The notes below the pieces were generated by a model. The model searched no databases, was not told where the DNA came from, and worked only from the letters and a program-made list of their open reading frames with translations. 64,000 nt of DNA, from positions 3,720 through 67,719 of the forward strand of contig JAHWHY010000008.1 in NCBI GenBank assembly GCA_019323015.1, written 5' to 3'. The position numbers and the translations under genes are program-made. The DNA comes from Candidatus Woesearchaeota archaeon (GTDB lineage Archaea > Nanobdellota > Nanobdellia > Woesearchaeales > ARS49). Below are positions 34,418 to 41,126 of this stretch, in pieces (positions within the stretch are counted from its first letter, which is position 1; each line of letters begins with the position of its first letter).

Positions 34418-34542
34418 AAAAAAATCCGTCATCAATGCCGGCGTGGCACAACCTGGTACTGCGCGGGCCTTGAGAGCCCGTTTCCTTCGGGATATCCCGG
34501 TTCAAATCCGGGCGCCGGCGTAAGTATAACACGGATTTTTTT
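34418..34542 (+). repeat. 12-bp inverted repeat bracketing the inner tRNA-Ser
   Basis: AAAAAAATCCGT (34418-34429) and ACGGATTTTTTT (34531-34542) are perfect complements, seven bases before and ten bases after the inner tRNA. They would fold the nested tRNA out as a stem-borne domain of the outer precursor, or mark the ends of an inserted segment. On its own the right arm (T7) could also end transcription. Confidence 0.75.
34437..34520 (+). tRNA. tRNA-Ser(UGA), intact, nested in intron 2 of the outer tRNA
   Basis: 84 nt cloverleaf. Acceptor GCCGGCG/CGCCGGC; D stem GCA/TGC; anticodon stem CGGGC/GCCCG with loop CTTGAGA (UGA, reads UCA). The long type II variable arm has a TCC-TTCG-GGA hairpin; T arm CCCGG-TTCAAAT-CCGGG. 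Discriminator G, as expected for serine identity. No intron. CCA is not encoded. It lies within the second insert of the outer tRNA-Ser and is flanked by 12-base inverted repeats. Confidence 0.93.
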
Positions 34543-34545
34543 ATC

Positions 34546-34631
34546 GTCCAAAACAATTGTTTTGGACATATCCCTGTTCATCGCAAAAATGCGTTAGCAT
34601 TTTTGGGAACTTACAAACGCTTTGGCGTTTG
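34546..34631 (+). repeat. Three consecutive perfect hairpins in the outer tRNA introns
   Basis: A 22-base perfect palindrome (34546-34567), a 9-bp stem CAAAAATGC-GTTA-GCATTTTTG (34584-34605) and a 7-bp stem CAAACGC-TTTG-GCGTTTG (34614-34631) follow one another. The first ends intron 2 and the other two fill intron 3, with the exon piece 34571-34580 exposed between them. All three are AT-rich outside and perfectly paired. Confidence 0.75.
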
Positions 34632-34674
34632 AAAGTAATCCGGGCGGTGGCGTATTTTAAAAATATGAAGAAAT

Positions 34675-35496
34675 CTATTCAAAATAATAATCTCTAGTCT
34701 CAACTACAACAGGCTCTCCGTTTGTGTAATCAATTACTTCTGCAGTCATTGTGCAACCTTTTTTATCGCATAGCTTCTGTCTTGTTGCAGCTCCAAGATA
34801 TACATTTCCGTTTTGCTCTCCAAGATTGATGTCATACTTTTTGCCTGTTTCTGTCTCAAATCTCAGCGAATCACCAGGTTTCTTCGCAGAAATTATGTTT
34901 GAAAAATCCTGGTTTGATTTAATCAAAACACCGTATTCTGCAGTGACAATTACTTCTCCTTCTGTAAGGCCCGCTAGTTCAGCTGGTGAGCCAGGCATCA
35001 CCTGCACTACTTCAATTCCGCAGGGCTCTTGAGGGCAGGTTTTTGACATTATCATCAGCACAGCCAATGCAACAAGCAGGATTAATACTCTCTTGCTAAA
35101 GCCGTTTAAGAGTATCAAATAAACAAATGCTACTATAATATCTCTTTTGTTTTTCTTGAATCTTTTCTTTCTAAAATATTTGTAAACATTGACTATTGAG
35201 CAAACAAATAAGTGTACTGAAAAAAAGTCTATAAATAATGCAACTACTGTGAAAATCGTGAAAAATGCTATTCTTGACCAAGATCCTACAAAAAGAGAAA
35301 TATCTAACCCGTATGCAATATTAATCGCCAAAACAACCAGATTAATTGAATAAAGAATCAAATCTGCTATGAGTCTTTGCTTGGTAAACTTATGGAATTC
35401 TCTTGATGTGATCTTAAAGAATAGTCCATACAGTATTGCCAGCAATAAGTATGTCACAACAACACTTATTCCCCAGCTAGCATAAATTGTGTCCAT
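34675..35496 (-). CDS. Membrane protein with C-terminal PDZ domain
   Basis: 273 aa. About four to five N-terminal membrane segments (VVTYLLLAILYGLFF; LILYSINLVVLAINIAYGL; IAFFTIFTVVALFIDFF; VLILLVALAVLMIM) precede a PDZ domain at residues about 160-235 (VVQVMPGSPAELAGLTEGEV, then FSNIISAKKPGDSLRF). No HExxH or Ser-Lys protease motif is visible, so it is not an obvious site-2 protease. PDZ placement suggests binding of protein C-termini at the membrane. Cysteines near the C-terminus (KLCDKKGC) may be metal- or disulfide-linked. Confidence 0.78.
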   Translation of the reverse strand: MDTIYASWGISVVVTYLLLAILYGLFFKITSREFHKFTKQRLIADLILYSINLVVLAINIAYGLDISLFVGSWSRIAFFTIFTVVALFIDFFSVHLFVCSIVNVYKYFRKKRFKKNKRDIIVAFVYLILLNGFSKRVLILLVALAVLMIMSKTCPQEPCGIEVVQVMPGSPAELAGLTEGEVIVTAEYGVLIKSNQDFSNIISAKKPGDSLRFETETGKKYDINLGEQNGNVYLGAATRQKLCDKKGCTMTAEVIDYTNGEPVVVETRDYYFE

Positions 35497-35600
35497 GAGA
35501 ACAAATAAATCATGATGTTTTTTAAAGATTGCCTAAAACGATTAATTAAGACAACATTTTTATACTAGTTTATTGTTAATATTGAAAAAAAGAGGATATT

Positions 35601-37301
35601 ATGGACCCGTTAATAGCAGATATAGGAATAATCTTGATAGTAGCGACTGTTCTTGCGATTATTTCCAGGTTTTTCAGGCAGCCTATTGTTCTTGGTTACA
35701 TGCTTGCAGGCATCATTATTGGTCCTGTTGGTCTTGGCTGGGTAATGAATCAGGATATAATAACAACTTTATCAGAGATAGGCATAGCTTTCTTGTTATT
35801 TATTGTTGGTTTAGAACTGGATATCAGGAAACTTAAGCATTTGGGTGCTGTTTCTTTGATTGTTGGCTTGGGCCAGATTGTCTTGACATTTATTGCAGGT
35901 TATTTACTGGGTATCTTATTGGGCCTTCCTTCTATTTATGCTTTTTATGTAAGCATTGCTTTGACTTTAAGCAGTACTGTTATCATTGTTAAGCTTTTCT
36001 CAGACAAGAATGAGATAAATGCTTTGCACGCAAGGATTTCTTTGGGTGTGTTATTGGTCCAGGACTTTGTTGCTGTTATTATTCTTGCTATGATGGCTAA
36101 TTCCGGCAGTTTAGATGTTTCTCATGTCTTGAGCAACTTGATTGTTGCAGTTGGTTTTTTTGCAGTTTCCATCTTGATTGGAACTTTTTTCCTGCGATAT
36201 TTATTCAAGCCTATTGCTAAATCTTCAGAATTGTTGTTTCTTTCAGCAGTTTCTTGGTGTTTTGCTTATGCTATTATTTCGCAAAAGCTGGGTTTCTCTA
36301 TTGCAATTGGAGCTTTCTTGGCTGGAATCAGTTTAGCACCTCTGCCATACCATATTGAAATAGCTTCAAGAATTAAATCATTGAGAGATTTTTTTGCAAC
36401 TATTTTCTTTGTGACATTAGGCATGCAGATTGTTTTGACTGGCCTGCAGAATATTATCTGGCCAATTATACTGCTATCTTTGTTTGTTTTGATCTGCAAT
36501 CCTTTGATTGTTTTAGTATTGATGTGTGCTATGGGCTTTAAGGCAAGGCCTGCTTTCTTGACAGGAATCTCTTTAGCCCAGATAAGTGAATTCTCCTTGA
36601 TAATGATGGCTACAGGATATTCTTTAGGCATAATTCCGCAGGCTTTAGTGTCTGTCATAGCGATTATCGCTGTTATTACTTTCACTGTTTCATCTTACAT
36701 GATTACTTATGATGAGAAGTTATATAGATTATTCAAGAAGTTGATAAAGCCTTTTGAGTCTTTGTCAATCAAGGGTTTTGATTTAGAATATGCTCCTGAA
36801 AAAGAGGCAGATTATAAGATAATCTTGTGCGGTTGTGACAGGATTGGGCATGCGATTCTTGAGTCTGCTGCAAAAATAAAGAAAAGCCTTCTTGTCATTG
36901 ATTTTAATCCAGAATTAATTAAAAAATTGATGAAAGAGAAAATTCATTGCATATATGGGGACATCAGTGATATAGAAATAATGGATAGGATAAATTTCAA
37001 GAAAGCAGAGCTTATTGTATCAACAATCCCTGATTTTGATGATAATACTATGCTTGTTAAAAAAGCAAAAAACGTGAACAAGAAAGGGGTTGTCATTGTC
37101 ACTGCAGAAGATGTTGATGATGCTTTAGAGTTATACAAGAGCGGCGCTGATTATGTGATACTTCCGCATATGCTTGGAGGAGAGCATATATCTTTGTTAT
37201 TGCAGGAAACTGCGAAAGATATTGGTAAGATTATAAAAAACAAGAAGCTAAATATTGAAAAGCTGAAGAAAAGGTGGGCGCATAAGAATGGCCATCATTA
37301 A
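35601..37301 (+). CDS. CPA2 cation:proton antiporter with RCK domain (Kef-type)
   Basis: 566 aa. Residues 1-385 hold about 12 membrane helices: RFFRQPIVLGYMLAGIIIGP, FLLFIVGLELDIRKLKHLG, and SLGVLLVQDFVAVIILAMM with the ion-binding Asp. Residues about 415-540 are a TrkA-N/RCK nucleotide-binding fold: YKIILCGCDRIGHAILESA, LLVIDFNPELIKKL, CIYGDISD. It exchanges K+ or Na+ for protons under ligand control. GAGGA precedes the ATG. It overlaps the YhbY gene by 14 bases. Confidence 0.92.
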   Translation: MDPLIADIGIILIVATVLAIISRFFRQPIVLGYMLAGIIIGPVGLGWVMNQDIITTLSEIGIAFLLFIVGLELDIRKLKHLGAVSLIVGLGQIVLTFIAGYLLGILLGLPSIYAFYVSIALTLSSTVIIVKLFSDKNEINALHARISLGVLLVQDFVAVIILAMMANSGSLDVSHVLSNLIVAVGFFAVSILIGTFFLRYLFKPIAKSSELLFLSAVSWCFAYAIISQKLGFSIAIGAFLAGISLAPLPYHIEIASRIKSLRDFFATIFFVTLGMQIVLTGLQNIIWPIILLSLFVLICNPLIVLVLMCAMGFKARPAFLTGISLAQISEFSLIMMATGYSLGIIPQALVSVIAIIAVITFTVSSYMITYDEKLYRLFKKLIKPFESLSIKGFDLEYAPEKEADYKIILCGCDRIGHAILESAAKIKKSLLVIDFNPELIKKLMKEKIHCIYGDISDIEIMDRINFKKAELIVSTIPDFDDNTMLVKKAKNVNKKGVVIVTAEDVDDALELYKSGADYVILPHMLGGEHISLLLQETAKDIGKIIKNKKLNIEKLKKRWAHKNGHH

Positions 37302-37572
37302 AGAGCAGAGGGCAAAGGCCCAGGTCCTTCAGCCTTCAATGCAGATTGGAAAGTCAGGCATTACAGAGGGGTTGATTAAGGAACTGAAAAGCCAGCTGAA
37401 AACCAAAAAATTGATTAAGGTTAAGTTCATGAAATCCTTTATTGAAGGAAAAGACAAAAAACAGGTTGCAATCAATCTGGCCAAGAAGACTGATTCAGTG
37501 ATTGTGCTTCAGGTAGGGCACACTGTTACCTTGGCCAAAAAAAAGAAAATAAATAAAAAGCCAAAGGTATAA
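37288..37572 (+). CDS. yhbY: YhbY-type CRM-domain RNA-binding protein
   Basis: 94 aa, one CRM domain and little else. KEQRAKAQVLQPSMQIGKSG, then EGLIKELKSQLKTKKLIKVK and DSVIVLQVGHTVTLAKKK, reproduce the family pattern, including the IGKxG loop. YhbY proteins associate with pre-50S ribosomes. The start lies in the 3' end of the antiporter gene, an odd functional pairing probably due to genome compaction. Confidence 0.92.
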   Translation: MAIIKEQRAKAQVLQPSMQIGKSGITEGLIKELKSQLKTKKLIKVKFMKSFIEGKDKKQVAINLAKKTDSVIVLQVGHTVTLAKKKKINKKPKV

Positions 37573-37581
37573 TGAATTAAA

Positions 37582-39120
37582 ATGACTTCAGGAAGCAAGC
37601 GTATGATCCTTTATGGATTTTACAACAAGAAATTCAAGGCTGCTTACCCTAATTTTGATTCTCTTTCAGACAAGGAGAAAAAAAAGATTGTTGACAAGCT
37701 TGATGATAAAAAGGCAGAGGGTTTTGCTGATCATGAGATTTTTGAGGCAGAAAGAGACCAGATGGTTGTGCAGGATTACCCGACGCCTCTTAATAGGTAT
37801 TTTGTGTGGTATGAGTCTCCGCACGAGTCTATTGAGCCGATTTATTTCTTTTGCTTGAATCAGTTGGCTGAATGGGGTTTTCCAAAGGTTTACAAGATTA
37901 CTGATATTTTCACTGCTGCAGAGCACAGCTCTTTTTGGGGCGCTGCAACTTCCCGGCTGGGCCTGGCTGCTGATAAGGTATCGCAGTACATGGCTACTAT
38001 CGGCCAGTTCATTAGAAAAGATTTATTCCAGTTGGTGCGAGATATCCGCTGGATTGATGAGAGGATTAAGTATCATGAGGATGCTAGAAAAGGGAATGTT
38101 TCTGCAGAAATCACGTTAAAAGGAATTTGGACAGATCTTGTTGATGGTGTTGTTCAGGGTCAGAGGGTTAGCCCTAATATTTTCCAGCTTGCTACCCAGC
38201 TGCAGTACACTACATTGCCTGACTGGTTTTTTCAGATTCATCCTCAAAAAACAGAAGAGATTGATGATAGGGTAAATAATCTTGAGACCACGCGGGTTGT
38301 CAAGGATTTGCTGCGAAGAAAATTAGAGCAGTATCTTGTTTGGAGAGAAGAGAATTTTAAGGAGCTTAAGCAGAGAAGGATGTTTGAGATTAAGTATTTA
38401 AGGCAGAACTATAATGTTATCAGGATGTATGTGACCTGGCTTAAGCCTTATTTAAAGCATATTGAAAGGTTGGGCGCAGATGTCTCAAAGTTAAGTTCAG
38501 CTGATTTGGTTGCTGCTTTTGAGGGCTCTTTGGTTGAGATTGAGGTTTTGGGTGTCAGGATTCCTGAGGGCAATTCCAAATATTACACGTGTATGCTTGA
38601 AACATTTTTTTACAGGGCTCGGCCTTCCATGCCTTACACTGCAGAGACTCCTGGCTATCACAGGGGCCCCATCCATGTTGGGCAGGCAAGAATCAGCTGG
38701 CGTGCTTATTCCTGGACACTTGATCAGATTCAGAATTTTATCAGCATGAAGGAAAAAGAGGATCTTGATCTTCTGAAGAATATTGATGCTTCTATCAAGC
38801 AGACTCTGGATGCTATTGGTGATGACCTGGAAGAGTATCTTACGCAGGCTGGCGAGGAGATGGAGCCTAAGGAAGAAGAGACTGCTGAACCTCCTAAGCC
38901 TAGTGTGTTTGAGCCTTTTGAGGCTGTTGGCAAGGGCTTCAAGGATTTATTTGGTTCTTTTGTGCCATTGTCCATAAAGAAAACTGATGTGAAAAAGCCC
39001 ACAAAAGCAGATTTGGCAAAATGGGCTGCAGAGCAGAAGAAAGCTGGTGGTGAGGCAAAGAAACTGTTGTTCAGCAATTACAAGATTTTCAAGAAAGCAC
39101 ATAAGATGTTGACTTGGTAA
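37582..39120 (+). CDS. Lineage-specific hypothetical protein, 512 aa
   Basis: Soluble, Trp/Tyr-rich protein with no signal peptide. Striking segments: NRYFVWYESPHESIEPIYFF, DLFQLVRDIRWIDERIKYHE and RRKLEQYLVWREENFKELKQ. The C-terminal 130 residues are an acidic linker followed by a basic helical tail (FSNYKIFKKAHKMLTW). I know no function. The strong helix periodicity suggests a structural or scaffold role. It starts nine bases after the YhbY stop. Confidence 0.75.
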   Translation: MTSGSKRMILYGFYNKKFKAAYPNFDSLSDKEKKKIVDKLDDKKAEGFADHEIFEAERDQMVVQDYPTPLNRYFVWYESPHESIEPIYFFCLNQLAEWGFPKVYKITDIFTAAEHSSFWGAATSRLGLAADKVSQYMATIGQFIRKDLFQLVRDIRWIDERIKYHEDARKGNVSAEITLKGIWTDLVDGVVQGQRVSPNIFQLATQLQYTTLPDWFFQIHPQKTEEIDDRVNNLETTRVVKDLLRRKLEQYLVWREENFKELKQRRMFEIKYLRQNYNVIRMYVTWLKPYLKHIERLGADVSKLSSADLVAAFEGSLVEIEVLGVRIPEGNSKYYTCMLETFFYRARPSMPYTAETPGYHRGPIHVGQARISWRAYSWTLDQIQNFISMKEKEDLDLLKNIDASIKQTLDAIGDDLEEYLTQAGEEMEPKEEETAEPPKPSVFEPFEAVGKGFKDLFGSFVPLSIKKTDVKKPTKADLAKWAAEQKKAGGEAKKLLFSNYKIFKKAHKMLTW

Positions 39121-39127
39121 TTTGCTT

Positions 39128-39253
39128 TTGCAATGCTGCCTGGCGGAGTTCTCAGATTTATATGCCTTATTTGATAAATCTGAAAAACACGCGATTTTAG
39201 AATCATAACGTAGCGCAGCATTGCTTACTTGCAATGCTGCCTGGCGGAGTTCT
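39128..39253 (+). repeat. 25-bp direct repeats with internal inverted repeats
   Basis: Identical 25-base units sit at 39128-39152 and 39229-39253 (core GCAATGCTGCCTGGCGGAG). Between them, TCAGATTTAT (39152-39161) pairs with ATAAATCTGA (39174-39183), and GCAGCATTGC (39215-39224) pairs with GCAATGCTGC (39231-39240) across a six-base loop. The block fills most of the gap between two plus-strand genes. It could be a non-coding RNA, a 3' processing element or an insertion footprint. Confidence 0.75.
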
Positions 39254-39323
39254 TAATTCTGCATTACCTTTTTAAACTATCACTGGTTTAATACTTTCAA
39301 GACTTTGATTGGGGGTTATGAAC

Positions 39324-39623
39324 ATGGCAGAATTAAGAAAATTAGGCGTTTTGTCTTTTGCAAAGATGAATGCTTTATTGAGCGCATTCATGGGCTTTGT
39401 ACTTGGCATATTTTATGCTGTTCTAGGCACATTTGCTCAGGCAAGCGGTACTGCCCTGTTTCCAGGAATACCTATGTTTATCTTGGGTTTTGGATTGGTT
39501 ATAATCTTGCCTATATTCTACGGTATCCTTGGATTTATAATGGGCGCGATTCTTGCTGCACTCTACAATCTCTTTGCGTCATGGTTTGGCGGTATTGAGA
39601 TGAAGTTTAAAGTGCATCAATAA
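39324..39623 (+). CDS. Small membrane protein of the DUF3566 type
   Basis: 99 aa. KLGVLSFAKMNALLSAFMGF, then LGIFYAVLGTFAQ, FILGFGLVIILPIFYGILGF, IMGAILAALYNLFASWFGGI and EMKFKVHQ match the layout of DUF3566-like membrane proteins: a Lys-rich start, two to three helices, and a short C-terminal strand. Function unknown. The ATG at 39324 is favoured because GGGGG lies eight bases upstream; the ATG at 39318 is possible. A T-rich tract (39624-39650) after the stop looks like an archaeal terminator. Confidence 0.8.
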   Translation: MAELRKLGVLSFAKMNALLSAFMGFVLGIFYAVLGTFAQASGTALFPGIPMFILGFGLVIILPIFYGILGFIMGAILAALYNLFASWFGGIEMKFKVHQ

Positions 39624-39650
39624 ATTTTTATTTTTTTATTCTTTTTTTAA
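39624..39650 (+). terminator. T-rich transcription terminator
   Basis: Several T5-T7 runs directly follow the stop of the small membrane protein gene, as expected for archaeal intrinsic termination, which needs T-tracts and no hairpin. Confidence 0.5.
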
Positions 39651-39654
39651 GAAT

Positions 39655-39741
39655 TCAGATAATGTCTGTTTCTTTGAAAGAACGTTTGTCTATTGGTTTC
39701 TCTTCAAACTTTTCCTCTTCTTTTAAGGCGTCCTCTTCCAA
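39655..39741 (-). CDS. Possible 28-aa protein (TTG start)
   Basis: A minus-strand frame of 28 codons rich in Glu, Lys and Asp (for example EEKFEEKPIDKRSFKETDII) begins at a TTG about 33 bases after a TATATA element, which would suit a nearly leaderless transcript. The composition looks coding, but the frame is too short to be sure. It could be a remnant of a longer gene. No family recognised. Confidence 0.25.
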   Translation of the reverse strand: MEEDALKEEEKFEEKPIDKRSFKETDII

Positions 39742-39837
39742 TTTAAGGCAATTTCAGGCTTTTAAGTATATAAATCTTATTATAGAATTTATATATTCGT
39801 TAATTTTATAAACTTATTTCAATTAACACCCCTTTAA

Positions 39838-40668
39838 ATGAAACTGAAAATATTGCTTTTCATAATTTTACTTGTTTTTCTTATGGGGTGTGCTGAGGAA
39901 AATGTTTGTGGAAACAAGATTTGTGAATATTCTGAAAACTATAAAGAAGAGCACTCAACCTGCTCTAAAGATTGCCCTGACTGTGATGATGGCAATGAAT
40001 GCACTAAAGATGCATTTGATTATGGTGAACAAGAGTGCAGTCACAATCTTGTAAAGCCTTGCTGCGGAAATGATATCTGTGAATCTTCTGAAATTGATTC
40101 ATGTAAGGCAGATTGCATTAGTAAATTGAGTATTCTCTCTAAAAAAGTTAAAATAACAAAAGAAAATGAAGATAATCAGTTTGTAGAGTACGCCCCTGGC
40201 AAAAAATTTGTTTTTGATGAAGCCCAGGCAGAAGGGTCTAATGTTGCGCAAATTGCTTTGGATCTAAAAAATGAAGGTGACGTGATCATTAAAAATTTGG
40301 GGGTTAACTATGAATGTGCTGATGAAACATATCAGGTTCATAGTTATGAGATATGTTACAGGATTCCAGATAAAATGGAAAAATCAGTTTGCCACCATGA
40401 ATTTCAGGCATATTCTTGGCCAGATAACAGGCCTAATGATGTTGTGCTCAGCAGCTTAAGTGATAATAACGATGTTCTTTTGCTGCCGCAGGACAGCAAG
40501 GTTGCTTTAAATTTGTATTTTTCACCTGTTAAATACCTGGATTACTTCTGGAATGCTAAGGAGAAGGATAAATTCCATAATATTTCCTGCAAAATAACAC
40601 TTTTCAGTGTTGAGAATGAGCTTAAAGAAGAGACAGAAATAAAGAATTACCTGATTAGAGCCAAATAA
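39838..40668 (+). CDS. Cys-rich lipoprotein, 276 aa
   Basis: Signal peptide with lipobox LMGC (lipidated Cys near residue 18). Residues 20-95 carry about 14 cysteines in CxxxxC units (CGNKICEYSEN, CSKDCPDCDDGNECTKD, CCGNDICESSE), a disulfide-rich surface module like the repeats at 24-26 kb. The remaining 170 residues are strand-rich (IALDLKNEGDVIIKNLGVNY), resembling an immunoglobulin-like domain. Probably exposed on the cell surface. Function unknown. Confidence 0.78.
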   Translation: MKLKILLFIILLVFLMGCAEENVCGNKICEYSENYKEEHSTCSKDCPDCDDGNECTKDAFDYGEQECSHNLVKPCCGNDICESSEIDSCKADCISKLSILSKKVKITKENEDNQFVEYAPGKKFVFDEAQAEGSNVAQIALDLKNEGDVIIKNLGVNYECADETYQVHSYEICYRIPDKMEKSVCHHEFQAYSWPDNRPNDVVLSSLSDNNDVLLLPQDSKVALNLYFSPVKYLDYFWNAKEKDKFHNISCKITLFSVENELKEETEIKNYLIRAK

Positions 40669-40685
40669 CAAAAGATTTAAAAATT

Positions 40686-40701
40686 CTGAAATTAATTTCA
40701 G
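40686..40701 (+). promoter_or_regulatory. 16-nt palindrome between TATA box and start codon
   Basis: CTGAAATTAATTTCAG is a perfect palindrome six bases before the ATG at 40707. A TATA-like TTTAAAAA (40675-40682) lies just upstream. The position, overlapping the expected transcription start, is typical of a repressor operator. Confidence 0.45.
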
Positions 40702-40706
40702 TTTTA

Positions 40707-41126
40707 ATGAAAAAAATATTCCTCTTATTAGCGTTACTGCTTCTTATTACTGCTTGCGGCAAGGAAGAGGCTCCTGCACAGCCAGTTCCGCAGAGGCCTC
40801 AGACTTTTTATGTTCCTCCGCCAGAACCAGGGCCTGTTTCTCCTGAACCGATTGTTTCGCAGCCAACACCTGCTCCTTCACCACCTGTTCCAGCGCCTGA
40901 ACCTGTGACTGTTCCAGAGCCTGAGCCATCACCGCCTCCTGCTCCAACACCGCAGCCTGTTCAAACCAACTCCTGCAAGGTCTTGACTAAAACAGGAACA
41001 CTTTACACTATGGAAGATGTGGATCAAGGAAAGATTTCTATGGCAGATTTCAGTGATTTAAAGAAGTGTTATCCTTATTTTTCTGCAGACCAGGCAAATA
41101 CAGAAGCGATGTGCTGTATTATTTAA
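40707..41126 (+). CDS. Proline-rich lipoprotein, 139 aa
   Basis: Lipoprotein signal peptide (KKIFLLLALLLLITAC; Cys near residue 17). Residues about 25-90 are a Pro/Glu/Val/Ala-rich stalk (repeats of PEP and APxP). A small C-terminal domain of about 50 residues has four cysteines (SCKVLTKTGTLYTMEDVDQG, then KCYPYF and CCII). The stalk would lift this domain off the membrane. Its 3' end overlaps the convergent AMP phosphorylase gene by eight bases. Confidence 0.75.
   Translation: MKKIFLLLALLLLITACGKEEAPAQPVPQRPQTFYVPPPEPGPVSPEPIVSQPTPAPSPPVPAPEPVTVPEPEPSPPPAPTPQPVQTNSCKVLTKTGTLYTMEDVDQGKISMADFSDLKKCYPYFSADQANTEAMCCII

Larger units (their letters stand above)
34344..34652 (+). tRNA. Four-exon tRNA-Ser(UGA) that encloses another tRNA gene
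   Basis: Exons by alignment to the inner tRNA: 34344-34381, 34397-34416, 34571-34580 and 34637-34652; joined they give 84 nt, the same as the inner tRNA-Ser. The acceptor GCCACCG pairs perfectly with CGGTGGC 300 bases away, discriminator G. The anticodon stem CAGGC/GCCTG is perfect; the loop CTTGAGA gives UGA. Relative to the inner gene, two acceptor pairs and one anticodon-stem pair have changed in a compensatory way. Intron 1 (34382-34396) fits a bulge-helix-bulge (CTTG/CAAG helix, AGA and CCA bulges). Only the T stem has a mismatch (CCCTG/CCGGG). It could be functional or a decayed copy. Confidence 0.65.

Noticed and set aside
34338..34556. Minus-strand open frame across the tRNA locus
   Set aside because: It is the complement of two tRNA-Ser sequences and has no protein-like composition.
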